Below, one piece after another: positions 44,781 to 53,397 of a stretch of 64,000 nt of DNA; positions within the stretch are counted from its first letter, which is position 1; every line of letters begins with the position of its first letter. The stretch lies in assembly GCA_010672825.2 (NCBI GenBank), contig JAAHFU020000001.1, positions 496,001 through 560,000 of the forward strand, read 5' to 3'. The notes beneath the pieces were generated by a model. It was not told where the DNA came from. It saw only the letters and a list, made by a program, of their open reading frames with translations, and did not search any database. A program made the position numbers and the translations under genes. The stretch is from Leptolyngbya sp. SIO1E4. GTDB lineage: Bacteria; Cyanobacteriota; Cyanobacteriia; Phormidesmidales; Phormidesmidaceae.

Positions 44781-45629
44781 ATGGTGCTAACTATTCGTCG
44801 GCTAAGGTTTGCAGATATTGATCAGGTAGACCAAGTACTCATCGCTACCTTTCAGGAGAGCAGTTTTAAGGATGAGTTAGCATTCTGCCTGAAGCTACAA
44901 CCTGATGGCTGGTTGGTAGCCCAGAAAGACCACTCAATAATTGGCATGGTAGGAGCAGTAAATTATGGTTCTGTTGCCCAAGTTGGTTTAATGGCTGTTC
45001 ACCCAGCATACCAAGGACAAGGAATTGGGCGTACTCTATTAGGGAGTTTGCTCAAAAAACTCGATCAACAGGGTTGTTCAAGCATTCGTTTAGAGGCCAG
45101 TGCTGCTGGAGTTAGCCTTTACTCTAAATTTGGGTTTGAGAAATATGAAGCAACCTGGGTTTTTACACATTTTCGGTGTGATTTAACATTGCCTATTTCT
45201 CATCAAGTTGTTCCATTGCGGCTGCATCATCTTCCTGCGCTCTCTGCCTTCGATACGCCTATTTTTGGCGATAATCGCCAAATACTTTTCAACCTGCTGT
45301 TGCGGGAATTTAGCGATCGCGCCTTTATTACCTATGATCAGAAGGGAGAAATCGTCGGTTATCTTTTCGCTCAATCTAATCTCATTGGCCCCTGGGTAGC
45401 TACTACGTCTAAAGCGGCTGAAAGACTTTTAGCTGCAGCTCTATCTCTGCCCTTCAGTACGTCACCAATTGTAATAACTCCAGGTGATAATCCATCCGTT
45501 AGACAATTATTAGGGTTCTATGGATTTAGACCTCCTCAATTTGCCAGTCATCGTCATATGATTCGAGGGGAGGTTGCCTTAAATCAGCGTCAAAACATTT
45601 ACGGGTTAGCTCACTTTTCACTCGGGTAG
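44781..45629 (+). CDS. GNAT N-acetyltransferase with second acetyltransferase-like domain
   Basis: 282 residues. The N-terminal GNAT domain shows the acetyl-CoA motif VGLMAVHPAYQGQGIGRTLLGSLL (about residues 72-95) and SLYSKFGFEKYEATW. The C-terminal half (about 140-280) resembles the degenerate acetyltransferase domain found in a class of two-domain GNATs (VITPGDNPSVRQLLGFYGFRP). The acceptor substrate is unknown. The gene sits in the AT-richer accessory segment and begins with ATG 44781. Confidence 0.88.
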   Translation: MVLTIRRLRFADIDQVDQVLIATFQESSFKDELAFCLKLQPDGWLVAQKDHSIIGMVGAVNYGSVAQVGLMAVHPAYQGQGIGRTLLGSLLKKLDQQGCSSIRLEASAAGVSLYSKFGFEKYEATWVFTHFRCDLTLPISHQVVPLRLHHLPALSAFDTPIFGDNRQILFNLLLREFSDRAFITYDQKGEIVGYLFAQSNLIGPWVATTSKAAERLLAAALSLPFSTSPIVITPGDNPSVRQLLGFYGFRPPQFASHRHMIRGEVALNQRQNIYGLAHFSLG

Positions 45630-45680
45630 AAACTGAGAAACGGCAACTTGCCAGCATGTTTTCATAGATGCAGCCCGACC

Positions 45681-45714
45681 ACTGTATGCACCAGATTACT
45701 GTATGCACCAGATT
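45681..45714 (+). repeat. Tandem 17-base duplication
   Basis: ACTGTATGCACCAGATT occurs twice head to tail, downstream of the GNAT gene. Nothing else is seen in 45630-45925 except an AT-rich leader for the next gene. Confidence 0.85.
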
Positions 45715-45925
45715 AATAAACACCCCTTGTATTGAGTTCGAGGTTGTCCGAGGTGCCCTTATAAAAACTTAGCAGCACTAGAGATTATCAAGCTATTTGA
45801 TAGCGTTAATTTACCGTTACTATCTGCTGTATAACTATTACGATGTAGCGGACAGAAGATATCATTGCGCTTTGCTGCCTCAGCTCGGATTACCATGATA
45901 GGAGACTCTATCGGGGACATTCAAG

Positions 45926-46240
45926 ATGAACCGAAGGCTTGCTGAGTACCGTCAAAAAAGTCGAGCAACTGCTGTGATTTGGAGCTGTGCTGTGGGCATG
46001 TTCGCCCTCTGTATTCCTTTAACGGCAGTTGCGAACAGTGGCGTGATACTTCCCCTTCTCGTCATTCTTGGGGCGAGTGGTGGAACAGCCGCAGTCTGGT
46101 TTTCGTCTGACAAGCCCCGAAAAGCAGATGCGATGGCTATCAAAGCCTTAGAAGACCGAGTAATGAATCTAGAGACGATTTACACTAGCCTTCCAGAGGG
46201 TGATCAATCTCTGCAGCTATTGGAAAGAGATAGGCGTTAA
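45926..46240 (+). CDS. Small two-helix membrane protein
   Basis: 104 residues: a basic N-terminus (NRRLAEYRQKSR), two hydrophobic helices (about 16-36 and 40-59, the latter Gly-rich), and a cytosolic helix likely to form a coiled coil (AMAIKALEDRVMNLETIY). This resembles small cyanobacterial membrane proteins without known function. ATG 45926 has a purine-rich leader. Convergent with the TIGR03032 gene. Confidence 0.6.
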   Translation: MNRRLAEYRQKSRATAVIWSCAVGMFALCIPLTAVANSGVILPLLVILGASGGTAAVWFSSDKPRKADAMAIKALEDRVMNLETIYTSLPEGDQSLQLLERDRR

Positions 46241-46413
46241 GAGCATGGTCAAGGATGGCAGGGGCTTTACTTTTCCTAGCCATTGCCACCCGTTGCCCTT
46301 GCAAATACTCATGCTGGATAGGGCTCACCCGCTCACTCTCTAAAGACTCTTCTGGTGTGAAGTAAGCGTGGCTTCTATTCAGTGTCATTGTCCTTTTTGG
46401 CACGTCGTTTGCA

Positions 46414-47853
46414 TCATTGTTGCTGCAGGGTTCGTAAGTTGTTGTGGGCTGGGGCAAAGTTGGGGTTGAGGGCGATCGCGCGTTCAAAGTGCCACTGTGC
46501 TTTCTCTTGGTGGCCTAAATTTAGATAAGCAACCCCCAGGCTGTTGTGGGCTTCCCCATGGTCAGACCGTTCCTCGATCACCTGGGTTAGTTGCTCAATT
46601 CCTGCCTGCCACTGCTGTAAGTCCACCAGAATGACGCCAAGTTGGTAGCGGGCAGTTATCTGTTGAGGATTTAAATCCAGTCCCTGTTGATAGTGTTGCG
46701 CGGCAACTTCCAGCTGACCTAATTGGTGAGCTTGCTGCGCTGCTTGAAAGCATTGTTCCGCTTCCGATAGGGGAACTTCAGAAAGTTCGACTTCTGCTAA
46801 GGCTTCATCGGGCAGCACATAAGAGGTCTTCAAGAACTCATTCTCGTTGACAAACAGCTCAGGAAATCGCATCCCAGGGAGAACCTGCACCGCAAAAATT
46901 TCCTGTACCGCATCCTCAAACTTAAGAAATGCCAGGGTTTCGCCCGTCTCAATATTGATGACCCACACCCCACAAATACGTTCTGTCAACCGCTCTGTTA
47001 GGGGGATGCCGCTGAACACCGCCGATTCTCTTACCTGTGATAGGCCGACAAACGCCAAAGGCCCATAAAAATCGAGTCCTCGGGTAAAACCAGGTAACTG
47101 CAGGAGGGGGTTTACCTGGCCAGTTGCCAAATCCACCGTTGATAGGTTGCCGTTTCCAGATTCCAAGACCCAAAGCTGATCGCGATACCAACGAGGGGAA
47201 TGGGGCATCGATAACCCCTGCGCCAGGATGTCATTTGTTGTGACATCCATCAAGACACCCCCGTGGGCCTTATGCGATCGCCAGCCGCCAGCCGTGTCAG
47301 TGGTGCCGAGGGCGGTTACGTACTTGGGTTTACCCTCCACCAATTCCAACCCATTGAGATGACAGCGATCGTCAGGCGCATAGGCACTGGCAAAGGGAGG
47401 TCGCCAGCGGGGGACAAAACTGTGATCAAGATCCTGCGTACAGAGACACGAAAATCGCGTGTTTACAAACCAAAGCCCCTCATTGCCCCAAGCCATTTCG
47501 TGAATATCAATATCCCCGGTGACGTGGATATTGCGGGGGAGAAAACAGGCATCGTGTTTGCCCGCAGGGTCGAGTTTGGGGGCCGCAGCAGGCACATTGC
47601 GAAATTCCCAGATATACGAACTCGTACCGATCGCCATCTTGCCAGTACCATCAACGGCTAACCCCATGGGCTTTTGGAGTATCCGAAAATGGGTGTTTAG
47701 CGTTGCTCCATCGGCGCGAACCAGCACGATTTTTCCCGCCTGATAGGTAGAGACGGCAAGGGATATTCCCAGCTGGTTGAGTAGTTCTGGGAAATTGGTT
47801 GTGTGGATGCTGCGAAGTGGTTCCAGGGTGGCTGGAGCTGGGAAAGAAACCAT
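46414..47853 (-). CDS. TIGR03032 family protein with C-terminal TPR repeats
   Basis: 479 residues. The first 345 match the TIGR03032 family: VSTYQAGKIVLVRADGATLNTHFR, MGLAVDGTGKMAIGTSSYIWEFRN, HEMAWGNEGLWFVNTRFSCL, and AGGWRSHKAHGGVLMDV. The family is thought to form a beta-propeller; function is not established. The last 120 residues are three or more TPRs (AAQHYQQGLDLNPQQITARYQLGVILVDLQQWQAGIEQL and similar). In other bacteria such proteins are often linked to TPR or glycan-processing proteins, but nothing here confirms it. No signal peptide is visible. Confidence 0.88.
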   Translation of the reverse strand: MVSFPAPATLEPLRSIHTTNFPELLNQLGISLAVSTYQAGKIVLVRADGATLNTHFRILQKPMGLAVDGTGKMAIGTSSYIWEFRNVPAAAPKLDPAGKHDACFLPRNIHVTGDIDIHEMAWGNEGLWFVNTRFSCLCTQDLDHSFVPRWRPPFASAYAPDDRCHLNGLELVEGKPKYVTALGTTDTAGGWRSHKAHGGVLMDVTTNDILAQGLSMPHSPRWYRDQLWVLESGNGNLSTVDLATGQVNPLLQLPGFTRGLDFYGPLAFVGLSQVRESAVFSGIPLTERLTERICGVWVINIETGETLAFLKFEDAVQEIFAVQVLPGMRFPELFVNENEFLKTSYVLPDEALAEVELSEVPLSEAEQCFQAAQQAHQLGQLEVAAQHYQQGLDLNPQQITARYQLGVILVDLQQWQAGIEQLTQVIEERSDHGEAHNSLGVAYLNLGHQEKAQWHFERAIALNPNFAPAHNNLRTLQQQ

Positions 47854-47955
47854 TGCTCTTTTTTGAGTTGAGCCGTGCTAGTCACCTGGTTTCTGCAATC
47901 CCTAACCAGATCACGGCTGGGCTTTGAGAGAAACCGGGTGTCGAGTGGGGGCACG

Positions 47956-48264
47956 CTAAGCGGCTTCGCTCAGCAGGGAATCGAGCCCGCCCCGGCGATC
48001 TAGCGCATAGAGGTCATCACACCCCCCAATATGCTGATCGTTGATAAAAATCTGCGGCACGGTTTTACGACCATTGGCCCGGGCTGCCATGCGCACTCGG
48101 GCACCCCCATTTCCGTCAATTTTGTATTCCGTGTATTGCACCCCTTTCCACCACAGCAGCAGCTTGGCTCGAATGCAATAGGGACAAGTTTGCCAGGTGT
48201 AGATTTCTACGTTGGCGTGAACATTCTCTGTCGGGCGCTTTAGTAGATTTTTTAAAAACATCAT
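47956..48264 (-). CDS. grxC: Glutaredoxin 3 (GrxC-like)
   Basis: About 102 residues. The redox site is WQTCPYCIRAKLLL, and the glutathione-binding segments TVPQIFINDQHIGGCDDL are present. The first 20 residues (MMFLKNLLKRPTENVHAN) are an extension often seen in cyanobacterial Grx3-like proteins. I set the start at ATG 48264 (an adjacent ATG at 48261 is equivalent); the open frame extends to 48303 with a hydrophobic stretch that does not fit the family. Confidence 0.9.
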   Translation of the reverse strand: MMFLKNLLKRPTENVHANVEIYTWQTCPYCIRAKLLLWWKGVQYTEYKIDGNGGARVRMAARANGRKTVPQIFINDQHIGGCDDLYALDRRGGLDSLLSEAA

Positions 48265-48358
48265 CAGTAACAGAATGAGAGTCGTTAGGAATGGCTTGGG
48301 CAAGCTGTGCCCATCCTACAACTGGGATACCACACTTTTAGGGGCTTGGCTTTTTCAA

Positions 48359-48431
48359 TCCAGGGTGCAGGAATCGAACCTGCCTAAGGCGAATTATGAG
48401 TTCGCTGCCTAATCCGCTCGGCCAACCCTGG
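48359..48431 (-). tRNA. tRNA with CAU anticodon, probably tRNA-Ile2 (lysidine type)
   Basis: Minus-strand cloverleaf: acceptor CCAGGGT/ACCCTGG, D arm GCC/GGC, anticodon stem GCGAA/TTCGC with loop CTCATAA, variable CTTAG, T arm GCAGG-TTCGATT-CCTGC, discriminator A. The C1-G72 pair argues against initiator tRNA. The AACTCATAATT anticodon arm and the GCCGAGCGG D arm resemble plastid trnI-CAU, whose C34 becomes lysidine so that AUA is read. Elongator tRNA-Met is the alternative. Confidence 0.85.
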
Positions 48432-48587
48432 TGAGTAACCACAATTCTAGCGGACAACTTTAGTCAGGAATCGAAAGTGGTTATTTATTGATAGGGAATG
48501 GGGGAAAAGGGAATGGGAAATAGGGCATTGGGTTCCTGCGTCTATCCCACTATCTACTTCCTCAAGCCTACTACTCCCTCATGTCTC

Positions 48588-51296
48588 CTAGCGCCAGCTG
48601 CCGACCAACACGTAAGGAGCCCAGTATCGGGGGCGACCTGGATATTGTTCCATAAGGGTTACTTGCGCCTGCCGCAGGGCTTCGGCACGGCTGATGCCGG
48701 GTTTGCCCAGGTTTGCATATAGGGTTTCAGCAAAGAGTACGCTGGCGGTATCGTCTACGCTCCAGAGGGTGGCGATGGTGCTTCTGGCTCCAGCTTGTAC
48801 GGTGGCGCCGGCGATGCCGAGCACTTCGCGGCTGTCTCCGGTTGCGGTTTTGCAGGCGCTGAGGATGAGCATTTCTAGATGGGTCGCTGCCTGGCGACGG
48901 CTTTCAAACACCTGACCCAACGTGTCGATATCGATACGACCATCGGCGGCCAAAATGAACGTGTTTTGGCGATCGCTGCCGAACTGGCCATGGGTGGCCA
49001 GGTGAACGATGGTGTAATCTGTCTCGCTGAGTTGGCGATTGAGGGCTTCACGGGTGAAGGCTTGATCCTTCAGCAGGGTTGTGGATAGGTTCGTGGCTGC
49101 GATCGTGTCGAGTTCAACATTGACGTTGGGCAATGGCCCATAGGTGCGAGCTTCCGCTGCAGGGGGATGGGTGAGGCTGGCGGCTAAGACCTGCAGCTGG
49201 TCTTGGGGGGGCAAGGTCTGAGGATCTCGCACTTCTAAGCCCAGGATCAGCGATAGGGCATATTTTTCAACCAGAAAACCTTCGCCATCATGGAGGGTAG
49301 CCATGGGGATCAAGCGCAGGTCACCATCCAGAACAAAAATCAGCGTTTTGATGGCGTCTGGGGATAACAGACCCTGGTCAGCCGCGGGCTTCAGCAACCA
49401 GTTATACAGCTGTTCTCCATAGGGTTGGGCGTCTACGCCGCTGGTGAGCGCAGTCCGAAATTGCCGCAGGGTGGTATCCACCGTTTGGCGGGAGGCAGGC
49501 GCCGCATAGTGTAAAAGATCATCTTGCTGGGGGAGCTTCAGCACCAGCTCCAGGCGATCTTTCAGAAGAATGGCGTACACCACGGCAGCGGTGGTGTCTT
49601 TCTCATTCACCACCTGATCAATGCTGACGGTTTTTTCAATACAGGCCGCCTGAAAGAAGTTTTCTAATTCCGCCACCTGCAGCGCTTCCATGACATCCCG
49701 AGCTTGCCGTAGCCGAGCCTGATTCTGGTCTCTATTGGCGCTAACTTGGGCTTTGTTCTGGGCACTGGCTCGCGCTTCGGTTTGCAGGTCGGGGACGGAT
49801 GCTAATAACAGTTCGACTAACTCGCGATAGACAGGTTCTACGCTTTTGCGGAAGGAGAATTGCACATCGGCATTGGCGGTTACCAGGTCGCTGCGAAGAC
49901 CCTTCAGAGTTTCAAAGGCATTCGTGTAGGCGGCGATCGCGTCATCCGACTGGGCTTGCGTTTTGAGGATGCGCCCCAGCTGCCACTGCCAGCGGTAGCT
50001 AATGTCATCGGCCCGAATCGGTTGGGCCAGAGCCAGGGCCCGGCGGGAAAGTTCCTCGGCGGCGTCCCATTGGCCGGTTTGCTCATAAATGTGGCCCAGG
50101 GTGCCCAGAACTAACGACTGACTCCGCACATCGCCCAGGGCCTCTGCTTGGGCTTGAGCCGGGACGAGGAGTTCAGCCACCTCTGCCCAACGAGGAATGG
50201 CGCGATCGCGCTGCTGTTTAAGGGCAATCAAATTCTCGGCCAGTCCGGTGTAGCCATAGATGGTGGTGCGACTGGGGGGGAGTTGAGACAGCCGTTCCTG
50301 AATGGTGGGATAAAAGGCGACGGCCTGCTCCCACTGGGCCACCACCGGATGGGTGAGTAATCGCATCAAGTTAAGGCGAGCCTGGATGCCCAGTTCCCCC
50401 TCTGCCAGATCCACCACTTGTTGGTAGTAGCGGAGGCTGGCCTGAGCGTGTCTTTGCGCCAGTTCGCGGCCTTTGCGTTCAAAGGTGGTGTTGAATTTTC
50501 CCTGCTCCAGGTTCCCAAGGCTGAGGGTGGCTGCAGCCATTAATGAATTGTTTTTTAATCCTTGCCCGATCGCGAGGCTGGTCTGTAATGCATCTCCAGC
50601 TCGGGCTAAATGCCCTGTAGCCCGGAGGCTATCTCCCAACTGCCGTAGAATAGTTGCTTTCATCGCCGAGTCGGGTTCGTCAGCCAGGTCGTCGGCCAAA
50701 TCTTCCAGGGTGCGAAAGACTTGCTGGAAAAGCCCTTGGGCCTGCAGGGCCTGAGCCTGATGCAGACGACTGAGGGCCTGCCGTTGCGTATCACCTAACT
50801 GGGTGTAGAGTTCAGCGGTTTGTTTCCAGGTTGTGAGGGCGGCGTCAGATTCCCCCCGAGCAAAGTAGAGTTGTCCTTGCACGTCTAACATTTGGGCCTG
50901 GACGCCCTGGGGCACGGCCTGACTTTCCAGGCGTCCCCAGGCTTGGGTGAGGGCATCCTCGGCTCCCGTCCAGTTTCCCAATTGCTGATAGATCAGCGAG
51001 AGATTGCTCAGGGCGATCGCCGCTCTGAGGGTGTCCCCCTGGGTTCGGTACTGTTGCTGGGCTTGCTGTAGCAACGTTGCAGCGGCTTGATATTGCCCCT
51101 GGTCGTAGGCCACTTGGGCCTGTTGTTCTGGGTTTGCCTCAGCTTGGGCCAACTGAACCGGTGACTGGGTGGTTGACCAAGTCGCTGTTGGCGTGGCGGC
51201 TGGGAGATGGGCGATCGCGGGACGTCCTGTTGTCACACACAGGATCAAAGCCAACAGCCCTAGGAGCCAGTATCGAAATTGCTTGAATCTGCCCAT
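48588..51296 (-). CDS. Exported TPR-CHAT protein (caspase-like peptidase)
   Basis: 902 residues. A signal peptide (FRYWLLGLLALILCVTTGRPAIAH, cleaved near residue 30) is followed by about 500 residues of TPR-like helices. The C-terminal third is a CHAT domain with the His of VHLATHGQF (His769) and the Cys of MLILSACKTATG (Cys815), so the caspase-like dyad is intact; it ends in the usual APYVLVGSWR. A secreted location is deduced from the signal peptide. It is the last gene of a minus-strand set with TpsB (33 bases upstream) and TpsA, an association seen in other cyanobacteria. It may process the secreted TpsA or act in envelope signalling; the substrate is unknown. Confidence 0.92.
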   Translation of the reverse strand: MGRFKQFRYWLLGLLALILCVTTGRPAIAHLPAATPTATWSTTQSPVQLAQAEANPEQQAQVAYDQGQYQAAATLLQQAQQQYRTQGDTLRAAIALSNLSLIYQQLGNWTGAEDALTQAWGRLESQAVPQGVQAQMLDVQGQLYFARGESDAALTTWKQTAELYTQLGDTQRQALSRLHQAQALQAQGLFQQVFRTLEDLADDLADEPDSAMKATILRQLGDSLRATGHLARAGDALQTSLAIGQGLKNNSLMAAATLSLGNLEQGKFNTTFERKGRELAQRHAQASLRYYQQVVDLAEGELGIQARLNLMRLLTHPVVAQWEQAVAFYPTIQERLSQLPPSRTTIYGYTGLAENLIALKQQRDRAIPRWAEVAELLVPAQAQAEALGDVRSQSLVLGTLGHIYEQTGQWDAAEELSRRALALAQPIRADDISYRWQWQLGRILKTQAQSDDAIAAYTNAFETLKGLRSDLVTANADVQFSFRKSVEPVYRELVELLLASVPDLQTEARASAQNKAQVSANRDQNQARLRQARDVMEALQVAELENFFQAACIEKTVSIDQVVNEKDTTAAVVYAILLKDRLELVLKLPQQDDLLHYAAPASRQTVDTTLRQFRTALTSGVDAQPYGEQLYNWLLKPAADQGLLSPDAIKTLIFVLDGDLRLIPMATLHDGEGFLVEKYALSLILGLEVRDPQTLPPQDQLQVLAASLTHPPAAEARTYGPLPNVNVELDTIAATNLSTTLLKDQAFTREALNRQLSETDYTIVHLATHGQFGSDRQNTFILAADGRIDIDTLGQVFESRRQAATHLEMLILSACKTATGDSREVLGIAGATVQAGARSTIATLWSVDDTASVLFAETLYANLGKPGISRAEALRQAQVTLMEQYPGRPRYWAPYVLVGSWR

Positions 51297-51329
51297 GGGT
51301 CCCTATAAATTCCCTGCAAATAATTTTTT

Positions 51330-53255
51330 CTAAAAGAATGAATAGCCCAGGGAGAAGTAAATTCCCTGTTCTTGGAGCGTATCGTTATCGCCATCGGTGC
51401 TGATGAGCGGGATGCCAAAATCTGCCCTGACGTCTAAATTTTCCACCTGTAGCAGTAGCCCGGTGCCGATGCTTAATAGGCTGTTGGGGTCAGGGTCGGC
51501 TTCTTGGGTATTCCACCCCACGCCGCCTTCAATGAAGGGGGTCACTTGCAAAAGGCCGTCGCTGTTGCGATCGCGCCAAATTGGCAGCCGCACCTCTAAA
51601 GAAAGATTGGCCCCGTTATCGGTTAGCACTTCATCCTGGCTATAGCCCCGCACTGTAGCCTGGCCGCCCAAGCCGTAGCGCTCCAACGTTAGCAGCGGAT
51701 CAGGGGTGAGCTGTATGCTCCCCCGCAGCAACAAGGGGGTGTCTGGCCCCAACAACTGCACCCATTGCCCCTGCCCCAACCAGGAAAAGAACTGACTATC
51801 GGGAATATCGCCGCTGTTGACGGTGGAGCCCAGGGCATCTAACCCCAGGTTGAATTGCGATCGTAGGGCAATCACCTGCTTCGGGCTACGCTGGCTCCAT
51901 TCTTGGAAAAATCGCAGCGCCGTCACCGCAATGCGACCCTCATCATTGGCCCCGGCTGACAGAGGAAAGCCACCTATGTCGGCAATGCCCAGAAAAGTCT
52001 GGGTGCCCTGGCGAGAGGCGATCAGCCCCAGGGCCAGTTCTTGGGTGGGGGTTTGGATTACAGGCTGCCGCAGGGTGAGTTCCGCCACCGTGGCGTTGGA
52101 GGTCACCTCCAATATCTCAAAGGGAGATTCCAATACTTCGCTGCCGGTGTATCCCAAGGAGAAGGATAGGGTGCCGTTGTAGGGGTTGATGGGCAGGGTA
52201 TAGGCAAAATCCACGTCCTGACTGCCTGAGGTAATGTTGTAGCCCAGGGTCAGGCCATCGCCAAGGCCCGTGAGGTTGCGCTCAGTCAATTGGATTTGGT
52301 TGCGGATGCTGCCCACGCTGGGGTTGCGGTTGTTATCGAGGGTGTAGCGCGCGCTAAAGCTGGTAGCTTCGGTAACGGAAACCACCAGCAGGTTGGTGCC
52401 GGGGCGGGTGCCTGCTTGCAAATCGGCGGAAATATTATCAATTAAGGGATCCAGCCGCAGGAGCTGCAGTCGTTCTAGCAGGCGATCTACCTGCAGAGGT
52501 GCCCCTGTTCCTAGATTGATGCGGCTACTGACATAGCCGGGTAGGAGTCGCTGCGTACCCTCTATCACAATCTCTTCTACACCGCCTTCCACCACTTGGA
52601 TTTGGACGACACTGTCTTGAATGGCTTGGGGCGGAATAATCGCACCAGAGGTAATGTATCCGTTGTCCAAATACAGCTGGCTGATGGCATCCCGCACCGC
52701 CCGTACCTCGGTAAAGGTAATCGGGCGATCCACATAGTCAGTCGTGATGGTTTCAAAGTCAGCCTCAGAAAACACCGTGCTGCCCACTACCTCAAACCGC
52801 TGAATAACGATGGTCGCGTCGTCGCCGGGAAGGTTGGTGTCAGGAAGCGAGGGTGGGGTAATGTCGGGGCCCAGCAGTTCTTCAGGGGTGGGGAGGACAG
52901 GAAGCGGGGCCTCTTCAGGCAGGGGATCGAGACTCGGAGAAGCACCGTCGGTGTCGGGAAGGTTAGTTTGGGCCAGAACAGCAGGCGGTTGGGGGGTGAG
53001 TTCTAGTGGCCCCAATGGTGAATGCTCTGGTGTTTCTATTGAGGGCGGTGTGACCGCTGGCCAGCTCTCCAAGAATGAGGACACTGGCGGGGTAACTGCA
53101 GACGGTAAGGGTTTTTGAGCAGGGGCAGCGGCCCTGGCTGCAGACCCACTGAAACTTGGGGTAAAGGGACTTAACAGAAGCAGTAACCCGCCGATCGCGG
53201 AGCCGGTTATCGGCAAGTTGAGAGGGTTAACACCATGACAATGGGATTGAAGCAT
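51330..53255 (-). CDS. ShlB/FhaC-type two-partner secretion transporter (TpsB)
   Basis: 641 residues. Signal peptide (LPITGSAIGGLLLLLSPFTPSFSGSAARA), a Pro-rich linker of about 100 residues, POTRA domains (IVIQRFEVVGSTVFSEADFETI..., VVQIQVVEGGVEEIVIEGTQRLLPGYVSSRI), then an Omp85-type beta barrel of about 380 residues with the conserved RGYSQDEVLTDNGANLSLEVRLP near 545. It ends GIYFSLGYSFF, an aromatic outer-membrane signature. It should export the TpsA protein encoded immediately upstream across the outer membrane. Confidence 0.94.
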   Translation of the reverse strand: MLQSHCHGVNPLNLPITGSAIGGLLLLLSPFTPSFSGSAARAAAPAQKPLPSAVTPPVSSFLESWPAVTPPSIETPEHSPLGPLELTPQPPAVLAQTNLPDTDGASPSLDPLPEEAPLPVLPTPEELLGPDITPPSLPDTNLPGDDATIVIQRFEVVGSTVFSEADFETITTDYVDRPITFTEVRAVRDAISQLYLDNGYITSGAIIPPQAIQDSVVQIQVVEGGVEEIVIEGTQRLLPGYVSSRINLGTGAPLQVDRLLERLQLLRLDPLIDNISADLQAGTRPGTNLLVVSVTEATSFSARYTLDNNRNPSVGSIRNQIQLTERNLTGLGDGLTLGYNITSGSQDVDFAYTLPINPYNGTLSFSLGYTGSEVLESPFEILEVTSNATVAELTLRQPVIQTPTQELALGLIASRQGTQTFLGIADIGGFPLSAGANDEGRIAVTALRFFQEWSQRSPKQVIALRSQFNLGLDALGSTVNSGDIPDSQFFSWLGQGQWVQLLGPDTPLLLRGSIQLTPDPLLTLERYGLGGQATVRGYSQDEVLTDNGANLSLEVRLPIWRDRNSDGLLQVTPFIEGGVGWNTQEADPDPNSLLSIGTGLLLQVENLDVRADFGIPLISTDGDNDTLQEQGIYFSLGYSFF

Positions 53256-53297
53256 TTAAGAATAAAGGTGTGAGTAAGTATAGAGAGTTGGACTTCA

Positions 53298-53397
53298 TAT
53301 AGCCTTGTTTGTGCACTTGAATCCAGTGCATCTGAGCCAACACAGGGTCTAGGGTTTGGGGTCTAAGGTGTGCTTTACCCGAATGCACACCGCTATA
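53298..53397 (-). mobile_element. TA-flanked MITE-like element, copy F
   Basis: On the minus strand: TA-TAGCGGTGTGCATTCGGGTAAAG ... CCCCAAACCCTAGACCC ... AACAAGGCTA-TA, 100 bases with flanks. It occupies most of the 137-base gap between tpsA and tpsB, and its left end supplies the tpsA stop codon (53395-53393). Confidence 0.85.
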
